A stretch of 64,000 bases of DNA, taken from positions 1,299,501 to 1,363,500 of the forward strand of contig NC_014472.1 of assembly GCF_000153165.2 (NCBI RefSeq), in the 5' to 3' direction. The notes beneath the pieces were generated by a model. That model worked only from the letters and a program-made list of their open reading frames with translations, made no database searches and was not told where the DNA came from. The stretch is from Maribacter sp. HTCC2170 (GTDB lineage Bacteria; Bacteroidota; Bacteroidia; Flavobacteriales; Flavobacteriaceae). Position 1 is the stretch's first letter. Every line of letters starts with the position of its first letter. The position numbers and the translations under genes are program-made. Shown here in pieces: positions 44,416 to 54,171 of this stretch.

Positions 44416-44450
44416 CAAAAATAAAATTGCCAAAAAATGCAATAGTTTTG
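44416..44450. promoter_or_regulatory. Divergent promoter boxes between polyprenyl synthase and sigma factor genes
   Basis: Minus strand: TATTTTTG (44423-44416) with TTG at 44442-44440, spacer 16. Plus strand: TAGTTTTG (44443-44450), 47 bases before the sigma factor ATG, without a well-spaced -33 TTG. The -7 boxes are exact matches to TAnnTTTG; the spacers are suboptimal. Confidence 0.4.
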
Positions 44451-44497
44451 AAAAGCTGCGTCTTTAAGATTGAAGCATTGCTTTTAAGAGCATTGGA

Positions 44498-45037
44498 ATG
44501 AGTGAAAAAACGGACAACTATAATAACCTTAACACCTTCTTTAATGAGGAATATCATTCATTAAAGGCATATGCCCGTTCCAAAATCGATAATGCCGCAG
44601 ATAGGGATGCTGAGGATATAGTTCAAGAAGTAGCACTTAAACTATTTGCTAGGGCCGATAGTACTTCACCGATAAATAATATTGCCGGCTTTGTCTATAA
44701 CTCCTTAAAAAATAAAATAATAGACATTTTACGTACTAAAAGGGAACGTGTTGAGATTGTAAAAGAATTAGAGTCAAAATTGATTGAATTCACAGAGCTC
44801 CTATATGGAGCATCGGACAACAACTATTCAGATTCTTTGAAAAGTGAATTGAAAACTGCCATTATAAATCTAAAACCGCTTTATAAGAACGTAATCCTTG
44901 CCATAGATTTTGAAGGTTTTACCTATAGAGAGGTTTCATTTGAAACCGGAATTCCCATAGGCACATTAATGTCTAGACGTCATAGGGCAATTGCCATATT
45001 GTATAATGAATTAAACACAAAAAGAAATATTAACTAA
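44498..45037 (+). CDS. ECF-type RNA polymerase sigma factor
   Basis: This 179-residue protein has sigma region 2 (YHSLKAYARSKIDN, DAEDIVQEVALKLFAR; about residues 15-85) and region 4 helix-turn-helix (FEGFTYREVSFETGIPIGTLMSRRHRAI; about 125-170). There is no region 1 or 3, as expected for an extracytoplasmic-function sigma factor. The next gene, 12 bases downstream, encodes a small membrane protein that could be its regulator. No self-type promoter can be recognised. Confidence 0.9.
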   Translation: MSEKTDNYNNLNTFFNEEYHSLKAYARSKIDNAADRDAEDIVQEVALKLFARADSTSPINNIAGFVYNSLKNKIIDILRTKRERVEIVKELESKLIEFTELLYGASDNNYSDSLKSELKTAIINLKPLYKNVILAIDFEGFTYREVSFETGIPIGTLMSRRHRAIAILYNELNTKRNIN

Positions 45038-45049
45038 AATAAAAATAGT

Positions 45050-45460
45050 ATGTCAGAATATATTGAACATAGAATTAAAGGAAACGCAGAAAGATTCTTC
45101 AAAGGATTTTTCAAAGTGCTAATTGGGGGAATAATAGTAATTGGTTTGATTTTGCTGTTTGGATACATAACGATGCGCCTATGGAACTGGCTAATGCCCG
45201 AGGTATTTGGGCTTACAACTTTGGGTTATTGGCAAGCCCTTGGAATACTGGTTCTAGCTAAAATATTTTTTGGTGGATTTGGAGACCATAGTTCTAAGAA
45301 AAGGGATAAAAAATTCAAAAACAAATGTAAATCCAAAGATAAAACTTCCTCAAAAAAAGATTTTTCAAACTGGAAATACTACGATCAGTTCTGGCAAGAA
45401 GAAGGCGAAAAGGCGTTTAACAATTATGTAAATCAGAGAAAAGAGAGTAATACTGAATAA
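45050..45460 (+). CDS. Small membrane protein paired with the ECF sigma factor gene
   Basis: This 136-residue protein has an N-terminal amphipathic region, two membrane helices (about residues 20-42 and 58-80) with the motif MRLWNWLMPEVFGL between them, and a lysine-rich C-terminal tail (KKRDKKFKNKCKSKDK). I recognise it as a recurring flavobacterial protein found after sigma-factor genes, but its function is unknown to me. It lacks the zinc-binding HxxxCxxC anti-sigma signature, so an anti-sigma role is only suggested by position. Confidence 0.7.
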   Translation: MSEYIEHRIKGNAERFFKGFFKVLIGGIIVIGLILLFGYITMRLWNWLMPEVFGLTTLGYWQALGILVLAKIFFGGFGDHSSKKRDKKFKNKCKSKDKTSSKKDFSNWKYYDQFWQEEGEKAFNNYVNQRKESNTE

Positions 45461-45529
45461 GCCTAAACTACTTGTAATTAGAGCCATAAAAACTTTAATG
45501 TTAAAAAATTGTAAAACTTTGGAAACTTT

Positions 45530-45561
45530 TTGTGTTTTCTTAGTTTCCGTCCCTATATTTG
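45530..45561 (+). promoter_or_regulatory. Promoter of the TetR-TolC-RND efflux operon
   Basis: TTG (45530-45532), a 21-base spacer and TATATTTG (45554-45561) match TTG...TAnnTTTG exactly. The box ends 21 bases before the tetR ATG at 45583, which also rules out an upstream TTG at 45559 as a start, since it lies inside the box. Confidence 0.75.
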
Positions 45562-45582
45562 CCCGCTAAATGCAAAAGAGGT

Positions 45583-46197
45583 ATGAGAGAAAAGATTCTA
45601 GATAAGGCCAATGATCTATTTCTGAAATTGGGCTTCAAGAGTGTGACTATGGATGAGATTGCTAATGAAATGGCAATTTCTAAGAAAACAATTTATAAAT
45701 ATTTCAATAATAAAGAACAATTGATTGAAGCTTGTGTGATCAATATGCAAGATGCGATCGACAAGATGATAAGTGATGTTTCAACACAGGGAAGAAACGC
45801 AATAGAGGAAAATTTTGCAATAAAGAACGTATTTAATGATATGTTCAAGAAAGCCGAAACATCGCCTATGTATCAATTAAAAAAGTACTACCCAGCCATC
45901 TACGCCAAACTAATGCAAAGAGAGGCTCTTACTTTCAGTCAGTGTATAATGACAAACATAGAAAAAGGAATAGAAGAAAAAATCTATCGGGAGAATATCG
46001 ACAAAGAAATCGTGACCAAAATGTATTTCACCTTGCTTTTTGGAGCCTATGAGAATGAAATGTTCAGTAATAAAATGCAAGATATTTTCTATACCGAAAT
46101 GAAAATCCTAGAATATCATACTAGGGCTATTTCAACATTGTATGGCATTAGTATCCTTGAAAGAGAGTTAGTTAAAAACAATCAAAAAAATCAATAA
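45583..46197 (+). CDS. TetR/AcrR family transcriptional regulator
   Basis: The 204-residue product has an N-terminal TetR helix-turn-helix (KILDKANDLFLKLGFKSVTMDEIANEM, then KKTIYKYFNNKEQLI) and a helical ligand-binding domain. The chosen ATG at 45583 starts MREKILDKAND; a longer frame begins at a TTG within the promoter. Its stop overlaps the TolC gene start by one base, so it is in one operon with the efflux genes and probably represses them until an inducer binds. Confidence 0.92.
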   Translation: MREKILDKANDLFLKLGFKSVTMDEIANEMAISKKTIYKYFNNKEQLIEACVINMQDAIDKMISDVSTQGRNAIEENFAIKNVFNDMFKKAETSPMYQLKKYYPAIYAKLMQREALTFSQCIMTNIEKGIEEKIYRENIDKEIVTKMYFTLLFGAYENEMFSNKMQDIFYTEMKILEYHTRAISTLYGISILERELVKNNQKNQ

Positions 46198-47534
46198 TGA
46201 AATTTAGAGTATTAATCCTAATCCTGCTAATCACAGGGGGCTTATACGCCCAAGAACAACCAAGTAGTTTTACTTTGGATGAGGCCATAGTATTTGCGCT
46301 CGAGAACAACTACACCGCCATTAATGCCGGTCGGGACATTGTGGATGCCCAAAAACAAAAATGGGAAACCATTGCTGATGGTTTACCGCAAATTAGCGGA
46401 GCAATTAGTTATCAAAATCAGTTGAAGCAACCTGTTAGTCTTCTCCCCGGTGAAATAATTGGTGGAGATCCTGGTACTTATATACCTATAATATTTTCAC
46501 AACCTCAGCAAGCCTCAGCAACTGCAACATTGAGACAACAAATATTTGATGGGTCTTATATCGTAGGAGTTCAGGCAACAAAAACGTTTTTGAATTATAG
46601 TGCCAACAATAAAGAAAAAACAGATTTAGAAGTAAGAAAATCCGTTGTTGAAGCCTATGGAAATGTTCTGTTGGCCAATGAGAGTGTTTCTATCCTTGAA
46701 AAGAACCTGGTAACCTTGGAAAAAAATCTATTTGAAACTACCAAAATATTTGAAAATGGTTTAGGTGATGAAGAAAGCGTAGAGCAATTGCAAATCACAC
46801 TCTCATCTATTGAAACCCAGTTAAAACACGCGATACGCCTGAAAGAGATCACTTTACAAATGTTGAATTTGGTTATGGGAATTAGCATAGACTCCCCAAC
46901 CCAATTAACTGATAGTTTGGACAATCTTACATTAAAGAAAATAGATTTAGGTTTATTGGACAGTGCTTTCTCCATAGAAAATAATGTAGATTATAAATTG
47001 GCAGCCAACTTGAACCAACAACGAGCACTAGAGTTGAAGTTAGCTAAAAGTAGGGCATTGCCAACATTGAATGCCTTTGTCAACTACGGAAGTTCATCCT
47101 TTAGCGATTCTTTTAATTTTCTAAGTGGTGATCCAAAGTGGTTCAATTCTTCCATTATGGGATTTGATTTAAATATTCCAATTTTCAGCTCATTAAAAAG
47201 AAGTGCTAGTACACAACGGGCAAAAATTGCGCTTGAAAAGGCTAAAACACAATTCATAGAAGCTCAAGAACAAATTCGCTTGCAATTGGACCGTGCTAAA
47301 AGCGATTACATTTTGGCAATTGAACAATATGAAACTTCAAAACAAAATCTGGGATTGGCAGAACGTATTGAAAGTAAAAATCAAATAAAATATTTTGAAG
47401 GTTTAGCAAGCAGTTTTGAGCTGCGTCAAGCGCAAACCCAATTGTACACAGCACAGCAAGAATACTTACAATCAATGGTAGAAGTTATCAATAAAAAGAC
47501 TGCTTTAGAAACAATAATGAACAACAAGTCTTAA
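46197..47534 (+). CDS. TolC family outer-membrane efflux protein
   Basis: This 445-residue protein has a signal peptide (about 1-18, ending GLYAQEQ) and two repeats of the TolC fold. Each has long coiled-coil helices (around 130-220 and 325-410, e.g. EKAKTQFIEAQEQIRLQLDRAKSDYILAI region) and short barrel strands. It forms the trimeric outer-membrane duct of the tripartite pump encoded by the next two genes; tetR precedes it with a 1-base overlap. Confidence 0.93.
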   Translation: MKFRVLILILLITGGLYAQEQPSSFTLDEAIVFALENNYTAINAGRDIVDAQKQKWETIADGLPQISGAISYQNQLKQPVSLLPGEIIGGDPGTYIPIIFSQPQQASATATLRQQIFDGSYIVGVQATKTFLNYSANNKEKTDLEVRKSVVEAYGNVLLANESVSILEKNLVTLEKNLFETTKIFENGLGDEESVEQLQITLSSIETQLKHAIRLKEITLQMLNLVMGISIDSPTQLTDSLDNLTLKKIDLGLLDSAFSIENNVDYKLAANLNQQRALELKLAKSRALPTLNAFVNYGSSSFSDSFNFLSGDPKWFNSSIMGFDLNIPIFSSLKRSASTQRAKIALEKAKTQFIEAQEQIRLQLDRAKSDYILAIEQYETSKQNLGLAERIESKNQIKYFEGLASSFELRQAQTQLYTAQQEYLQSMVEVINKKTALETIMNNKS

Positions 47535-47560
47535 TCAATCAAACAACTAAACATCAAACA

Positions 47561-48730
47561 ATGAAGAAGGTTATATATACAATCACAGCTACTTTACTCC
47601 TATTTGCTTGTGGATCCGATCAAGGAAAATCAATTGAGGATATTATTGCCCAAGGTGACCTTGAAGCAATTAGAGCTAAGAAGAATGATATTTCTGAACA
47701 ACAAAAGACTCTCGAAATACAAGCTAACCAATTAGATTCTATTATTTCCATTCTGGACAGTAATGAGAAGCTTCCGTTGGTTACTACCTTAACTGCAAAA
47801 ACGGAGAATTTTGTACATTATTTGGAATTGCAAGGTGCAGTTAAGACCAAGCAGAATGTTTTGGTCTACCCTGAAATGCCAGGAACGCTACAGCGCGTAT
47901 ATGTAAAGGAAGGGCAACGTGTCTCTAAAGGTCAAATCTTGGCAAAGATAGATGATGGTGGCGTGGGAAGTCAGTTAGAACAACTAAAAACCCAAGCTGA
48001 ATTGGCCAAAACAACTTTTGAGCGCCAAAAAAGACTTTGGGAACAAAAAATAGGTTCCGAGATTCAATACTTACAGGCAAAAACCAATTTTGTCGCTGCA
48101 GAGAATACAGTAAAACAAGTTCAAAGTCAACTTGGAAAATCAACCATAAGGGCTCCTTTTTCCGGTATTATCGATGATGTCATCAAAGATCAAGGTACAG
48201 TAGTGTCACCTGGTCCTGGCTCAGAGGTTTTTCGTATTGTGAACCTTAGTAATATGTATATCGAGGTTGATGTTCCAGAAACATATTTGGGGCAAATAAC
48301 CAAGGGCAAAGAAGCCGTAGTCTATTTCCCTGTTCTAGGTGATAGTATCAATACCAAGATTCGTGAAACCGGTAATTTTATTAATCCCAGTAACCGGTCT
48401 TTTACTGTCGAGATTCCTGTTCCGAATAAAAAAGGAAATATTAAACCAAACCTTACGGCTAAGGTTAGACTTAATGATTATTCAAATGATAATGCAATTC
48501 TTATACCCCAGAGTATAATATCTGAAAATGCAGTTGGTGACCAATACACTTATGTTAGTTCAGAACCTGATGAAAACAATGAGGCAATAGTTACGAGAAG
48601 CATTATAACAACAGGTAAAACCCAAAATGGTTTTGTTGAAGTTCTATCGGGAATAACCGATGGCAATCATATAATTCAGGAAGGCGCAAGAACGGTGAAA
48701 GACGGTCAAAAAGTAAAAATCCTTAAATAA
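47561..48730 (+). CDS. RND efflux periplasmic adaptor (membrane fusion lipoprotein)
   Basis: This 389-residue lipoprotein (lipobox LLLFACGS, Cys17) has an N-terminal coiled segment (about 30-65), lipoyl/biotinyl halves (YPEMPGTLQRVYVKEGQRVSKGQILAKID and STIRAPFSGIIDDVIKDQGTVVSPG) around a helical hairpin, and beta-barrel and membrane-proximal domains. It links the RND pump to the TolC duct. It is 26 bases after tolC and 13 before the pump gene. Confidence 0.94.
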   Translation: MKKVIYTITATLLLFACGSDQGKSIEDIIAQGDLEAIRAKKNDISEQQKTLEIQANQLDSIISILDSNEKLPLVTTLTAKTENFVHYLELQGAVKTKQNVLVYPEMPGTLQRVYVKEGQRVSKGQILAKIDDGGVGSQLEQLKTQAELAKTTFERQKRLWEQKIGSEIQYLQAKTNFVAAENTVKQVQSQLGKSTIRAPFSGIIDDVIKDQGTVVSPGPGSEVFRIVNLSNMYIEVDVPETYLGQITKGKEAVVYFPVLGDSINTKIRETGNFINPSNRSFTVEIPVPNKKGNIKPNLTAKVRLNDYSNDNAILIPQSIISENAVGDQYTYVSSEPDENNEAIVTRSIITTGKTQNGFVEVLSGITDGNHIIQEGARTVKDGQKVKILK

Positions 48731-48743
48731 AGACGTTAAAGAC

Positions 48744-51700
48744 ATGAGCAAACAGTTAAAAAACGCCAATAAGGAGTTTAGGCTTTCATCTTGGGCGATA
48801 GACAATCCGTCGGTTATCTACGTGATGATTGCAATCTTCCTTTATATCGGGTTCCAATCTTATAATGCAATGCCCAGAGAAGATTTTCCGGAGATTGTTG
48901 ACACCAAGGTATATATAAGCACTCCATATCCAGGTAACACTGCCGAAGATATTGAACGTTTAATTACGGATCCATTAGAGGATAAGTTAAAGAACGTGAG
49001 TAATGTAGTTGACATAATATCTACTTCACAAGAAGATTATTCTATTATCACCGTAGAATTTGATGAGGATATTACTATACAAGAGGCTAAACAAAAAGTT
49101 AAGGATGAAGTTGATGGGGAAAAGGCCAGTGAGGATTGGCCTACATTCAACAACGCCAAGGTAGAACCTAATGTTTTTGATTTAAGCTTATCTGAATCTT
49201 TTCCAATCATGAACGTAAGTTTTACGGGAGATTACCCTACTGAAAAACTCAAGGAATTTGCCGAACATTTACAAGATGAAATTGAAGATCTACCAGAGAT
49301 TAAAGAAGTAGATATTCGTGGTGCGCAAGAAAAAGAGGTTGAGGTTGCTGTGGACATACATCGGATGATGGCGGCCAAAGTTAGCTTTCAAGATGTATTA
49401 AGTGCTATTGGAAATGGTAACATGACCATGTCGGCAGGTAATTTGAAAACTAGTGGTCAACGACGTACAATTCGCATAATGGGTGAAATTGAAAACCCAA
49501 AAAAGTTGGATGAATTTGTTGTTAAATCTGAAAATGGGGCGGTCTATCTAAAAGATATAGCAGAAGTAACATTCGAAGAAGAAGACAAAACCACCTTCGC
49601 AAGAGAATTTGGAGAAAACGTTGTCATGCTAGACATTAAAAAACGTGCTGGCAAAAACATGATTGCCGCTTCTGATAAAATCAAGGACTTGGTCAAAGAT
49701 CAAGCGGAGAATTATTATCCAGCCGATTTATCAATATCAATTGCAAACGATTCTTCAGAAAGAACTTTGAATCAAGTAGATGATTTAGTGAACAATATCA
49801 TTTTCGGAATTCTTCTAGTAGTAACAGTACTTATGTTCTTCCTAGGCTTTCGTAATGCTCTGTTTGTTGGTTTCGCCATCCCAATGTCCATGTTCATGTC
49901 ATTTATGATATTATCAATGTTGGGATATACATTGAATACCATGATATTATTTGGAATGATAATGGGACTGGGAATGTTAGTGGATAATGGCATAGTGGTT
50001 GTTGAAAACGTATATCGTCTTATGAGCGAAGGGATGCCACGCATAGAAGCCACTAAAAAAGGAATTGGGGAAATCGCATTCCCAATTATTATCTCAACAG
50101 CTACCACGGTTGCTGCATTTATACCATTGGGATTATGGCCTGGTATTTTTGGTCAATTCATGATTTTAATGCCAATTACCTTGTCTGTAGTTTTAGGTTC
50201 TTCGTTGTTCGTTGCAATTTTTATGAACTCTATGCTGGTTTCCCGTTTTATGGAAATTGGGGAAAAAGAGTTAACCCTAAAACAATTGATTCGTCTGAGT
50301 ATCATATTAGGTGGTTTTGGACTATTTATTTTAATTGTTGGTGGCGCAATGAGAGGATTGGGGTCGATAATGATAATGACCGCTCTATTGTTTTGGGTCT
50401 ATAAATATGTAATCAAAGGTGCTGCTATCAAATTCCAAAAAAACGTAATGACACGTTTGGAAAATGGGTATGAAAAACAATTAAAAAATGCCCTAAGGGG
50501 AAAAAACGTGTATTGGTATTTTGGCTTAACCTTTTCGTTATTAATTGTTGTTTTCATGCTTTTTGGCAAGTCTGTGGGTAGTGGAAGAACAAAAATCGAA
50601 TTCTTTCCCGATAACAAACCAAATGAGATATATGCATATATCGAATATCCCCAAGGCACATCTATCGAAAAGACCAACGAACTTACCCTTGATATAGAAA
50701 AACGTGTTTATGCAGTAATCAATGAGGACAAGTATAAAAAAGGAGATTTCAATTATTTAGTAGAATCTGCTGTATCTCAAGTGGGTGAAGGTGCGGGCAA
50801 CCCTTTTACTGATGGTGGTTCTGCTGCAGAAATGCCACATCGAGGAAAGATTACGGTATCAATGCGTGAATTTAAACATAGAGGTGGTCGTGATACTGAG
50901 GAACTACGTCTAAATATTCAAAATGCCTTAACGGGCATCTATCCAGGTGTCGCTATTTCAGTTGAAAAGAATGCGGAAGGACCTCCAGCTGGTTATCCCA
51001 TCAATATTGAATTAGAAGGAAAAGACTATGATGAGCTTATCAATACGGCTGAAAACATGCGCAACTTCATTAATGGCAAAAACATTGCTGGAATTGAAGA
51101 ACTTAAAATTGATGTAAACAAAAGTAAGCCGGCCATGGAAGTTGTGGTTGATCGTGAAAAAGCTGGTGAATTAGGCGTATCTGTAGGTCAAGTAGGATCC
51201 CAACTTAGACGTTCATTGTTTGGTGAAAAAGCTGGAATCTATAAAAAGGATGGTGAAGATTATGATATAAATGTTAGGTTCAATGAAGATCTCAGATACA
51301 ACACAAGTGCCTTGTTCAATCAGAACATTATTTTCAGAGACCCTGCGAACGGCCAGATTAAGGAAATCCCCGTATCTGCTGTGGCTTCCCAACGAAACAC
51401 CTCATCTTTTAGTGCTATTAAACATAAGGACAATGAACGTGTTGTCACCGTTTATAGCCAACTAAAACCAGGATTTAGTGATGCTGGTGCCATTGTTGCC
51501 GAAATACAAAAAGAAATGGAAGAGTATAAAAATCTTCCATCAGGCATTAATATTGATTACACAGGACAAATCGAAGAACAGAATAAACAAATGCAATTTT
51601 TAGTTGGTGCATTTTTCTCCGGGTTGGGATTGATTATGTTGATTTTGATTTTCCAATTTAGTGGGATCTCGAAGCCTATCATTATAATGATTGCAATATT

Positions 51701-52250
51701 CTTAAGTTTTATTGGTGTATTTGGAGGGCTTATGATTACAGGGAACGCGTTCGTGATAATGATGACCATGATGGGTATTATCTCATTAGCAGGTATTGTT
51801 GTAAATAATGGCGTGGTATTACTTGATTACACCCAGATTCTTATAGATCGTAAAATGTTAGAATTGGGCCATTCAGAAAATGAACTACTCTCTAAAGAAG
51901 AAGTAACAGAAGCTATTGTTAAAGGTGGTAAAGCAAGATTGAGGCCTGTTCTGTTAACGGCAATCACTACTGTACTGGGGTTGATACCTCTTGCAATCGG
52001 CTTGAATATAGATTTCTTCTCTTTATTTTCAGAATTCGACCCTAAAATTTATATTGGTGGAGACAATGTGGTTTTCTGGGGGCCTTTGGCATGGACTGTT
52101 ATTTACGGATTGATAGTGGCTACATTCCTTACCTTAATCATTGTTCCAGTCTTGTTCAATATTTCCTATAGAATGAAAATTAGGCTTAAAAAATTGCGAA
52201 ACAAAGGAAATGCGACGAGTTCAAGTGAAAAACTAGAAGCGGCCGCATAG
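48744..52250 (+). CDS. RND family efflux pump permease (AcrB/HAE-1-like)
   Basis: This 1168-residue inner-membrane pump has twelve helices and two large periplasmic loops. It is longer than AcrB (1049) because of inserts in the cytoplasmic central part (about 495-585) and near the C-terminus. Family motifs include NAMPREDFPEI, SAGNLKTSGQ and the helix-4 motif GMLVDNGIVVVENVYRLM. By alignment the AcrB proton-relay residues Asp408 and Lys940 correspond to Asn415 and Asn1021 here, while Asp407 is kept as Asp414. Substrate is unknown. Confidence 0.93.
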   Translation: MSKQLKNANKEFRLSSWAIDNPSVIYVMIAIFLYIGFQSYNAMPREDFPEIVDTKVYISTPYPGNTAEDIERLITDPLEDKLKNVSNVVDIISTSQEDYSIITVEFDEDITIQEAKQKVKDEVDGEKASEDWPTFNNAKVEPNVFDLSLSESFPIMNVSFTGDYPTEKLKEFAEHLQDEIEDLPEIKEVDIRGAQEKEVEVAVDIHRMMAAKVSFQDVLSAIGNGNMTMSAGNLKTSGQRRTIRIMGEIENPKKLDEFVVKSENGAVYLKDIAEVTFEEEDKTTFAREFGENVVMLDIKKRAGKNMIAASDKIKDLVKDQAENYYPADLSISIANDSSERTLNQVDDLVNNIIFGILLVVTVLMFFLGFRNALFVGFAIPMSMFMSFMILSMLGYTLNTMILFGMIMGLGMLVDNGIVVVENVYRLMSEGMPRIEATKKGIGEIAFPIIISTATTVAAFIPLGLWPGIFGQFMILMPITLSVVLGSSLFVAIFMNSMLVSRFMEIGEKELTLKQLIRLSIILGGFGLFILIVGGAMRGLGSIMIMTALLFWVYKYVIKGAAIKFQKNVMTRLENGYEKQLKNALRGKNVYWYFGLTFSLLIVVFMLFGKSVGSGRTKIEFFPDNKPNEIYAYIEYPQGTSIEKTNELTLDIEKRVYAVINEDKYKKGDFNYLVESAVSQVGEGAGNPFTDGGSAAEMPHRGKITVSMREFKHRGGRDTEELRLNIQNALTGIYPGVAISVEKNAEGPPAGYPINIELEGKDYDELINTAENMRNFINGKNIAGIEELKIDVNKSKPAMEVVVDREKAGELGVSVGQVGSQLRRSLFGEKAGIYKKDGEDYDINVRFNEDLRYNTSALFNQNIIFRDPANGQIKEIPVSAVASQRNTSSFSAIKHKDNERVVTVYSQLKPGFSDAGAIVAEIQKEMEEYKNLPSGINIDYTGQIEEQNKQMQFLVGAFFSGLGLIMLILIFQFSGISKPIIIMIAIFLSFIGVFGGLMITGNAFVIMMTMMGIISLAGIVVNNGVVLLDYTQILIDRKMLELGHSENELLSKEEVTEAIVKGGKARLRPVLLTAITTVLGLIPLAIGLNIDFFSLFSEFDPKIYIGGDNVVFWGPLAWTVIYGLIVATFLTLIIVPVLFNISYRMKIRLKKLRNKGNATSSSEKLEAAA

Positions 52251-52273
52251 TTCATAAGAAAACTAACATTTAA

Positions 52274-52312
52274 AAGACATTCCTGTAAATTTTATAGGAA
52301 TGTCTTCTTTTA
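52274..52312 (+). terminator. Intrinsic terminator of the efflux operon
   Basis: AAGACATTCCT (52274-52284) pairs perfectly over 11 bp with AGGAATGTCTT (52296-52306) around an 11-base loop. It is followed by CTTTTA, and sits 23 bases after the RND pump stop. Confidence 0.75.
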
Positions 52313-52338
52313 TATGGTCAATACTTCACAATACTTAT

Positions 52339-52346
52339 TAAATTTG
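52339..52346 (+). promoter_or_regulatory. -7 box of aspS promoter
   Basis: TAAATTTG fits TAnnTTTG and lies 19 bases before the aspS ATG, after the efflux terminator. No clear -33 TTG is seen at the normal distance. Confidence 0.45.
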
Positions 52347-52365
52347 CATTTTTAAAATACGATAT

Positions 52366-54114
52366 ATGTACAGAAGTCATAGCTGTGGAGAATTAAGAGA
52401 GTCGAATATTAATGAAGTCGTGACCTTATCAGGTTGGGTTCATAAAACCAGGGATAAAGGATTTGTGGCATGGGTTGATCTACGAGATCGTTATGGTATA
52501 ACCCAGCTCGTTTTTGACGAAAAAAGAACTTCTACCGAACTGCTTGAAAAAGCTAGAAATCTAGGCCGTGAATTTGTGGTACAGGTAAAAGGTAAAGTGA
52601 TTGAAAGAGCTTCGAAAAACAATAACATAGCCACGGGTGATATAGAAGTGCTTGTTCAAGAACTAAACATTTTAAATACTTCAAAGACACCTCCTTTTAC
52701 TATTGAAGACCAAACAGATGGCGGCGAGGATCTTCGCATGAAATATCGTTACTTGGATATTCGTAGAAATCCAGTAAAGGAGAATCTGATTTTTAGAAGT
52801 CAGGTGACCATGGAAGTTCGAAATTATCTCTCTAAAGAAGGATTTATCGAAGTTGAAACTCCATATCTAATAAAATCGACCCCTGAGGGCGCAAGAGATT
52901 TTGTTGTACCAAGTAGAATGAACGAAGGTCAGTTCTATGCCCTACCACAATCTCCCCAAACTTTCAAACAATTATTGATGGTTGGAGGCATGGATAAGTA
53001 CTTTCAAATCGTAAAGTGTTTCAGGGATGAAGATCTACGAGCAGATAGACAACCCGAATTCACGCAGATAGATTGCGAAATGGCCTTTGTTGAGCAAGAA
53101 GACATTCTCAAAGCCTTTGAAGGACTTACCCGTCATCTTTTAAAAGAAATCAAAGGTGTGGAGACCACTGAATTTCCAAGAATGACCTATGATGAGGCAA
53201 TGGCCAAATACGGAAATGACAAACCTGACATTCGTTTTGGAATGGAATTCGGGGAACTAAACTCGGTTGCCCAGCATAAAGATTTCAATGTCTTTAATTC
53301 TGCAGAATTGGTGGTAGGTATTGCTGTTCCAGGAGGTGCTTCCTATACCAGAAAAGAGATTGACAAGCTTGTTGACTGGGTTCGTAGACCACAAGTGGGT
53401 GCTAAAGGAATGGTTTATGTAAAATGTAATGAAGATGGTTCATTCAAGTCCTCTGTAGATAAGTTCTATGACCAGGATGACCTTGGTAATTGGGCAAAGG
53501 CCACAGAGGCAAATCCCGGTGATTTAATTTGCGTACTATCAGGTAATATAAATGAAACAAGGGCTCAACTGAGTGCACTGCGAATGGAACTTGCAGAACG
53601 TTTAGGTCTTCGTAACAATGCAGAATTCGCTCCATTATGGGTAATTGACTTTCCTTTATTGGAGTTGGATGAGGAAACAGGAAGATACCATGCTATGCAC
53701 CATCCATTCACTTCACCAAAACCAGGTCAACTGGAACTATTGGATTCTGAACCAAGTAACGTAAAGGCAAATGCTTATGATTTAGTCTTAAACGGTAATG
53801 AAATTGGCGGAGGTTCAATAAGAATACATGATAAGGATATACAAAGTACCATGTTCAAACATTTGGGCTTTACCCCTGAAGAAGCAAAAGCGCAATTTGG
53901 TTTTTTAATGGATGCCTTCCAATATGGCGCGCCGCCTCATGGCGGTATCGCATTTGGCCTTGACCGTTTGGTATCAATTTTAGGTGGACAAGAAACTATT
54001 CGAGATTTCATAGCCTTCCCTAAAAACAATAGTGGTCGGGATGTAATGATAGATGCCCCTGCCCCTATTGATAGAGAGCAATTGAAAGAACTTAATTTGA
54101 AGTTAGATCTATAG
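52366..54114 (+). CDS. aspS: Aspartyl-tRNA synthetase
   Basis: This 582-residue class II synthetase starts [21 protein letters not shown]-like, with an OB-fold anticodon-binding domain (residues 1-130: [20 protein letters not shown]). Motif 2 ([18 protein letters not shown]) lies near 215-235. The bacterial GAD-type insertion is at about 280-400, and motif 3 ([14 protein letters not shown]) is near 525-540. It charges tRNA-Asp. Length and order match the bacterial enzyme (about 590). Whether it is discriminating or charges tRNA-Asn too is not decidable here. It has its own promoter box and terminator. Confidence 0.97.
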   Translation: MYRSHSCGELRESNINEVVTLSGWVHKTRDKGFVAWVDLRDRYGITQLVFDEKRTSTELLEKARNLGREFVVQVKGKVIERASKNNNIATGDIEVLVQELNILNTSKTPPFTIEDQTDGGEDLRMKYRYLDIRRNPVKENLIFRSQVTMEVRNYLSKEGFIEVETPYLIKSTPEGARDFVVPSRMNEGQFYALPQSPQTFKQLLMVGGMDKYFQIVKCFRDEDLRADRQPEFTQIDCEMAFVEQEDILKAFEGLTRHLLKEIKGVETTEFPRMTYDEAMAKYGNDKPDIRFGMEFGELNSVAQHKDFNVFNSAELVVGIAVPGGASYTRKEIDKLVDWVRRPQVGAKGMVYVKCNEDGSFKSSVDKFYDQDDLGNWAKATEANPGDLICVLSGNINETRAQLSALRMELAERLGLRNNAEFAPLWVIDFPLLELDEETGRYHAMHHPFTSPKPGQLELLDSEPSNVKANAYDLVLNGNEIGGGSIRIHDKDIQSTMFKHLGFTPEEAKAQFGFLMDAFQYGAPPHGGIAFGLDRLVSILGGQETIRDFIAFPKNNSGRDVMIDAPAPIDREQLKELNLKLDL

Positions 54115-54120
54115 TAAAGA

Positions 54121-54147
54121 AAATCCCGCCGAACAGCGGGATTTTTT
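54121..54147 (+). terminator. Intrinsic terminator after aspS
   Basis: AAATCCCGC (54121-54129) pairs with GCGGGATTT (54136-54144) around a 6-base loop CGAACA. T residues continue after the stem. The structure sits 6 bases past the aspS stop. Confidence 0.9.
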
Positions 54148-54171
54148 AATACTTTTAGATAAGAATCAAAA

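Noticed and set aside
45559-45582. A TTG start at 45559 for the TetR regulator
   Set aside because: It is the TTG end of the -7 box TATATTTG, upstream of the likely transcription start, so it cannot be translated from this promoter.
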